Shown here: positions 35,542-37,224 of the stretch, piece after piece
How the letters are laid out: the number at the start of each line of letters is the position of its first letter
Numbering within the stretch: the first letter of the stretch is position 1
Source: Lutibacter sp.
Lineage (GTDB): Bacteria > Bacteroidota > Bacteroidia > Flavobacteriales > Flavobacteriaceae
NCBI RefSeq assembly: GCF_016342705.1
Contig: NZ_JAEINV010000024.1
Coordinates: forward strand, 1-37,224
Length of the DNA stretch: 37,224 bases
Direction of reading: 5' to 3'
Notes under the pieces: model-generated
What the model saw: the letters and a program-made list of their open reading frames with translations, nothing else
The model's database searches: none
Told to the model about the DNA's origin: nothing
Program-made: the position numbers and the translations under genes

Positions 35542-37092
35542 ATGTATATACTTTCTCCTCAACAAATAGCAAAAGCAGATAAAGCTACTATTGCAACTAA
35601 CGGAATTACATCCATTCAATTAATGGAATATGCTGCAACACAATGTTTTAAATGGCTTCATCATAGATTACAAGGTCAAAATATTAAAATTTATGTGTTT
35701 TGTGGAATTGGCAACAATGGTGGCGATGGTTTGGTAATTGCACGTCATTTAATTCAACATGGCTATAATATTAGTTGTTATATTGTGAATTTTAGCGACA
35801 AAAGAACTCCTGAATTTCTTGAAAACTACAATAGACTAAAAGAACTTGGCAGTTGGCCAACTGTAATAAATAATGAAAATGAATTTCCAATAATTTCTTT
35901 TGAAGATATTGTAATTGACGCTATTTTTGGAATTGGCCTATCCAGAAAACCATCAGGATTCACAAAAAAACTAATTCAATATATTAACAGTACTAAAGTA
36001 TTTACTTTAGCCATTGATTTTCCTTCGGGATTATTTGGAGATAAATCTGTTACAGATAAAAACGCCGTTTTAAAAGCAGGACATACACTCACATTTCAAA
36101 CACCAAAATTAGCGTTTCTATTACCTGAAAATAAAGATTTTATAAATACTTGGGAAGTAATTGATATTGGATTAGATCTAAATTTTATAGAAAGTTTAAA
36201 ACCATCTATAAATTTTACAACTAAAGAAGACATATTAACCAATTACAAACCACGTAATAAATGGTCGCATAAAGGTACTTTTGGCCATTCACTATTGATT
36301 GGAGGAAGTTTTGGTAAAATTGGAGCTATTACTTTGGCGTCAAAAGCCGCATTAAAAATAGGAAGTGGACTTGTAACTGCATATGTTCCTAAATGTGGGT
36401 ATAATGTACTGCAAATATCAATTCCTGAAGTAATGGTTGAAGTTGATGATGACAATACTTTATCTTACTTCAATTTTAAAACAAAACCAACAGTTATAGG
36501 AATTGGCCCAGGAATGGGAACTCATGAAAAAACTATTGCTGGCTTTTATAAATTTTTAAAGGAAAATACACTTCCACTAATTATTGATGCCGATGCTATT
36601 AATTTGCTTTCTTTAAATATTGAATTTGTAGCATTATTACCCAAAAATTCAATTTTAACGCCACATCCAAAAGAATTAGAACGATTAATTGGTGCTTGGA
36701 AAAATGATTATGATAAACTTAATAAATCAATTGAGTTTTCAAAAGAGCATAAAGTAATTTTAGTTTTAAAAGGTGCTCATACAGTAGTTGTAGACGGTAA
36801 TAATTTAACATTTAACTCAACAGGAAACCCAGCGTTAGCAACTGCAGGCAGCGGTGATGTTTTAACTGGATTAATTACTGGACTCGTTTCGCAAGGTTAC
36901 GAACCTTCTATTGCGGCTATTTTTGGCGTTTATTTACACGGAAGAACAGCAGATATTGCAATTCAGGAAACTGGTTATGAAACTTTTACAGCATCCTCAA
37001 TTTTAGATTATTTACCAGATGCGTTGCTAGATTTATTTGCTCCTAAAGAAATTGAAGAAGAAAAGCAACACGAGGAAGATCCTAACGATTGA
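35542..37092 (+). CDS. nnrD: Bifunctional NAD(P)HX epimerase / ADP-dependent NAD(P)HX dehydratase
   Basis: This enzyme repairs hydrated NADH and NADPH. The N-terminal YjeF domain (about 1-215) epimerises the R and S hydrates; its signature is CGIGNNGGDGLVIARHL (from C54). The C-terminal ribokinase-like domain (about 225-500) dehydrates the S form with ADP: GIGPGMGTHEKT, LIIDADAINLLS, LTPHPKELERLIG, then TAGSGDVLTGLITGL with general base D439. The length of 516 aa is normal. The last residues are acidic (EEEKQHEEDPND), and the TGA stop at 37090-37092 coincides with the first bases of the right-hand IS, so the native C-terminus may have been slightly longer. Confidence 0.95.
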   Translation: MYILSPQQIAKADKATIATNGITSIQLMEYAATQCFKWLHHRLQGQNIKIYVFCGIGNNGGDGLVIARHLIQHGYNISCYIVNFSDKRTPEFLENYNRLKELGSWPTVINNENEFPIISFEDIVIDAIFGIGLSRKPSGFTKKLIQYINSTKVFTLAIDFPSGLFGDKSVTDKNAVLKAGHTLTFQTPKLAFLLPENKDFINTWEVIDIGLDLNFIESLKPSINFTTKEDILTNYKPRNKWSHKGTFGHSLLIGGSFGKIGAITLASKAALKIGSGLVTAYVPKCGYNVLQISIPEVMVEVDDDNTLSYFNFKTKPTVIGIGPGMGTHEKTIAGFYKFLKENTLPLIIDADAINLLSLNIEFVALLPKNSILTPHPKELERLIGAWKNDYDKLNKSIEFSKEHKVILVLKGAHTVVVDGNNLTFNSTGNPALATAGSGDVLTGLITGLVSQGYEPSIAAIFGVYLHGRTADIAIQETGYETFTASSILDYLPDALLDLFAPKEIEEEKQHEEDPND

Positions 37093-37224
37093 GTCGTCCT
37101 AAAATAGGTTGACGATTATTAAAAAAAATAATGAAAACCTGTGAAGTTATCTTCACAGGTTTTTTGATGTATAAAGTTAGGTGTTTTCATATTAAGACTC
37201 AAATGCGGTCTTTTGTTATTATAA
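37090..37224 (+). mobile_element. Left end of an insertion sequence (partial)
   Basis: From 37090 the sequence TGAGTCGTCCTAAAATAGG, continuing into GTTGAC, matches the inverted repeat at 52-76 apart from a few tip and internal bases. Inside the repeat the sequence differs from the inside of the left copy, so this is the opposite (left) IS end, and the transposase should lie beyond the window on the plus strand. Both IS copies then point the same way. A strong hairpin (37134-37163) sits just inside. Confidence 0.5.
37134..37166. terminator. Hairpin terminator just inside the right-hand IS
   Basis: AAAACCTGTGAAG (37134-37146) pairs perfectly with CTTCACAGGTTTT (37151-37163) around TTAT, then a T-run. 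It ends nnrD transcription and would also block outside promoters from driving the transposase. A smaller stem AAGAC/GTCTT follows near 37194-37213. Confidence 0.7.

Overview
The window looks like chromosomal DNA of a Flavobacteriaceae-type bacterium (Bacteroidetes). The DNA is visibly AT-rich and Shine-Dalgarno sequences are scarce. Many genes are preceded by the Bacteroidetes -7 element TAnnTTTG. Several families are typical of this group (DUF6095, DUF4834, DUF4159, the so-called ABC transporter ATPase family, PlsC-like proteins with an HX5D box). The genus cannot be fixed from sequence alone. Both edges carry related terminal-repeat-like sequences of an insertion sequence (IS), so the window is probably the unique block between two copies of one IS.

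Layout. 1-76 is an IS tail. 77-825 has no clear protein gene but holds a hairpin, a promoter, a possible structured RNA and a terminator. 826-3054 is a monomeric NADP isocitrate dehydrogenase. 3404-5482 is a three-gene unit: murQ, a small membrane protein and an ATP-grasp ligase-like protein. It faces a DinB-fold protein and a LysE-type exporter. 6814-15003 is a tightly overlapping minus-strand operon for surface glycan or envelope work (DUF4834, YfhO-like GT-C protein, methyltransferase, two GT4 glycosyltransferases, WecB, Wzx-like flippase). 15103-20522 is a compact plus-strand operon (outer-membrane transporter-like protein, GNAT-like protein, RsmE, DUF4159, bile acid/Na symporter family, lysophospholipid acyltransferase). 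20515-25489 on the minus strand holds a GH3/serine-hydrolase fusion, a small conserved protein, a DEDDh exonuclease and a DUF502 membrane protein.

25490-30368 is the most interesting part, a stress island. It has a small heat-shock protein, an operon with three related helical proteins of unknown family, an ArsC-fold protein without the catalytic cysteine, a frameshifted small gene, a decayed ABC-permease remnant, a tandem universal stress protein and a lipoprotein. Four divergent or separate promoters here share a Crp/Fnr-like box (oriented consensus wTGAn-N4-ATCAT), centred 29.5 nt upstream of the first base of a TAnnTTT(A/G) element. That is the geometry expected of a class II activator site. 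I infer one regulator, probably of the Crp/Fnr family and encoded elsewhere, for the whole island.

30369-37092 returns to housekeeping: RluF-like pseudouridine synthase, tRNA-guanine transglycosylase (zinc cysteines replaced), LptF/LptG permease, EamA transporter, AccA and a bifunctional NAD(P)HX repair enzyme whose stop codon coincides with the tip of the right-hand IS. No tRNA, rRNA or CRISPR array was seen.
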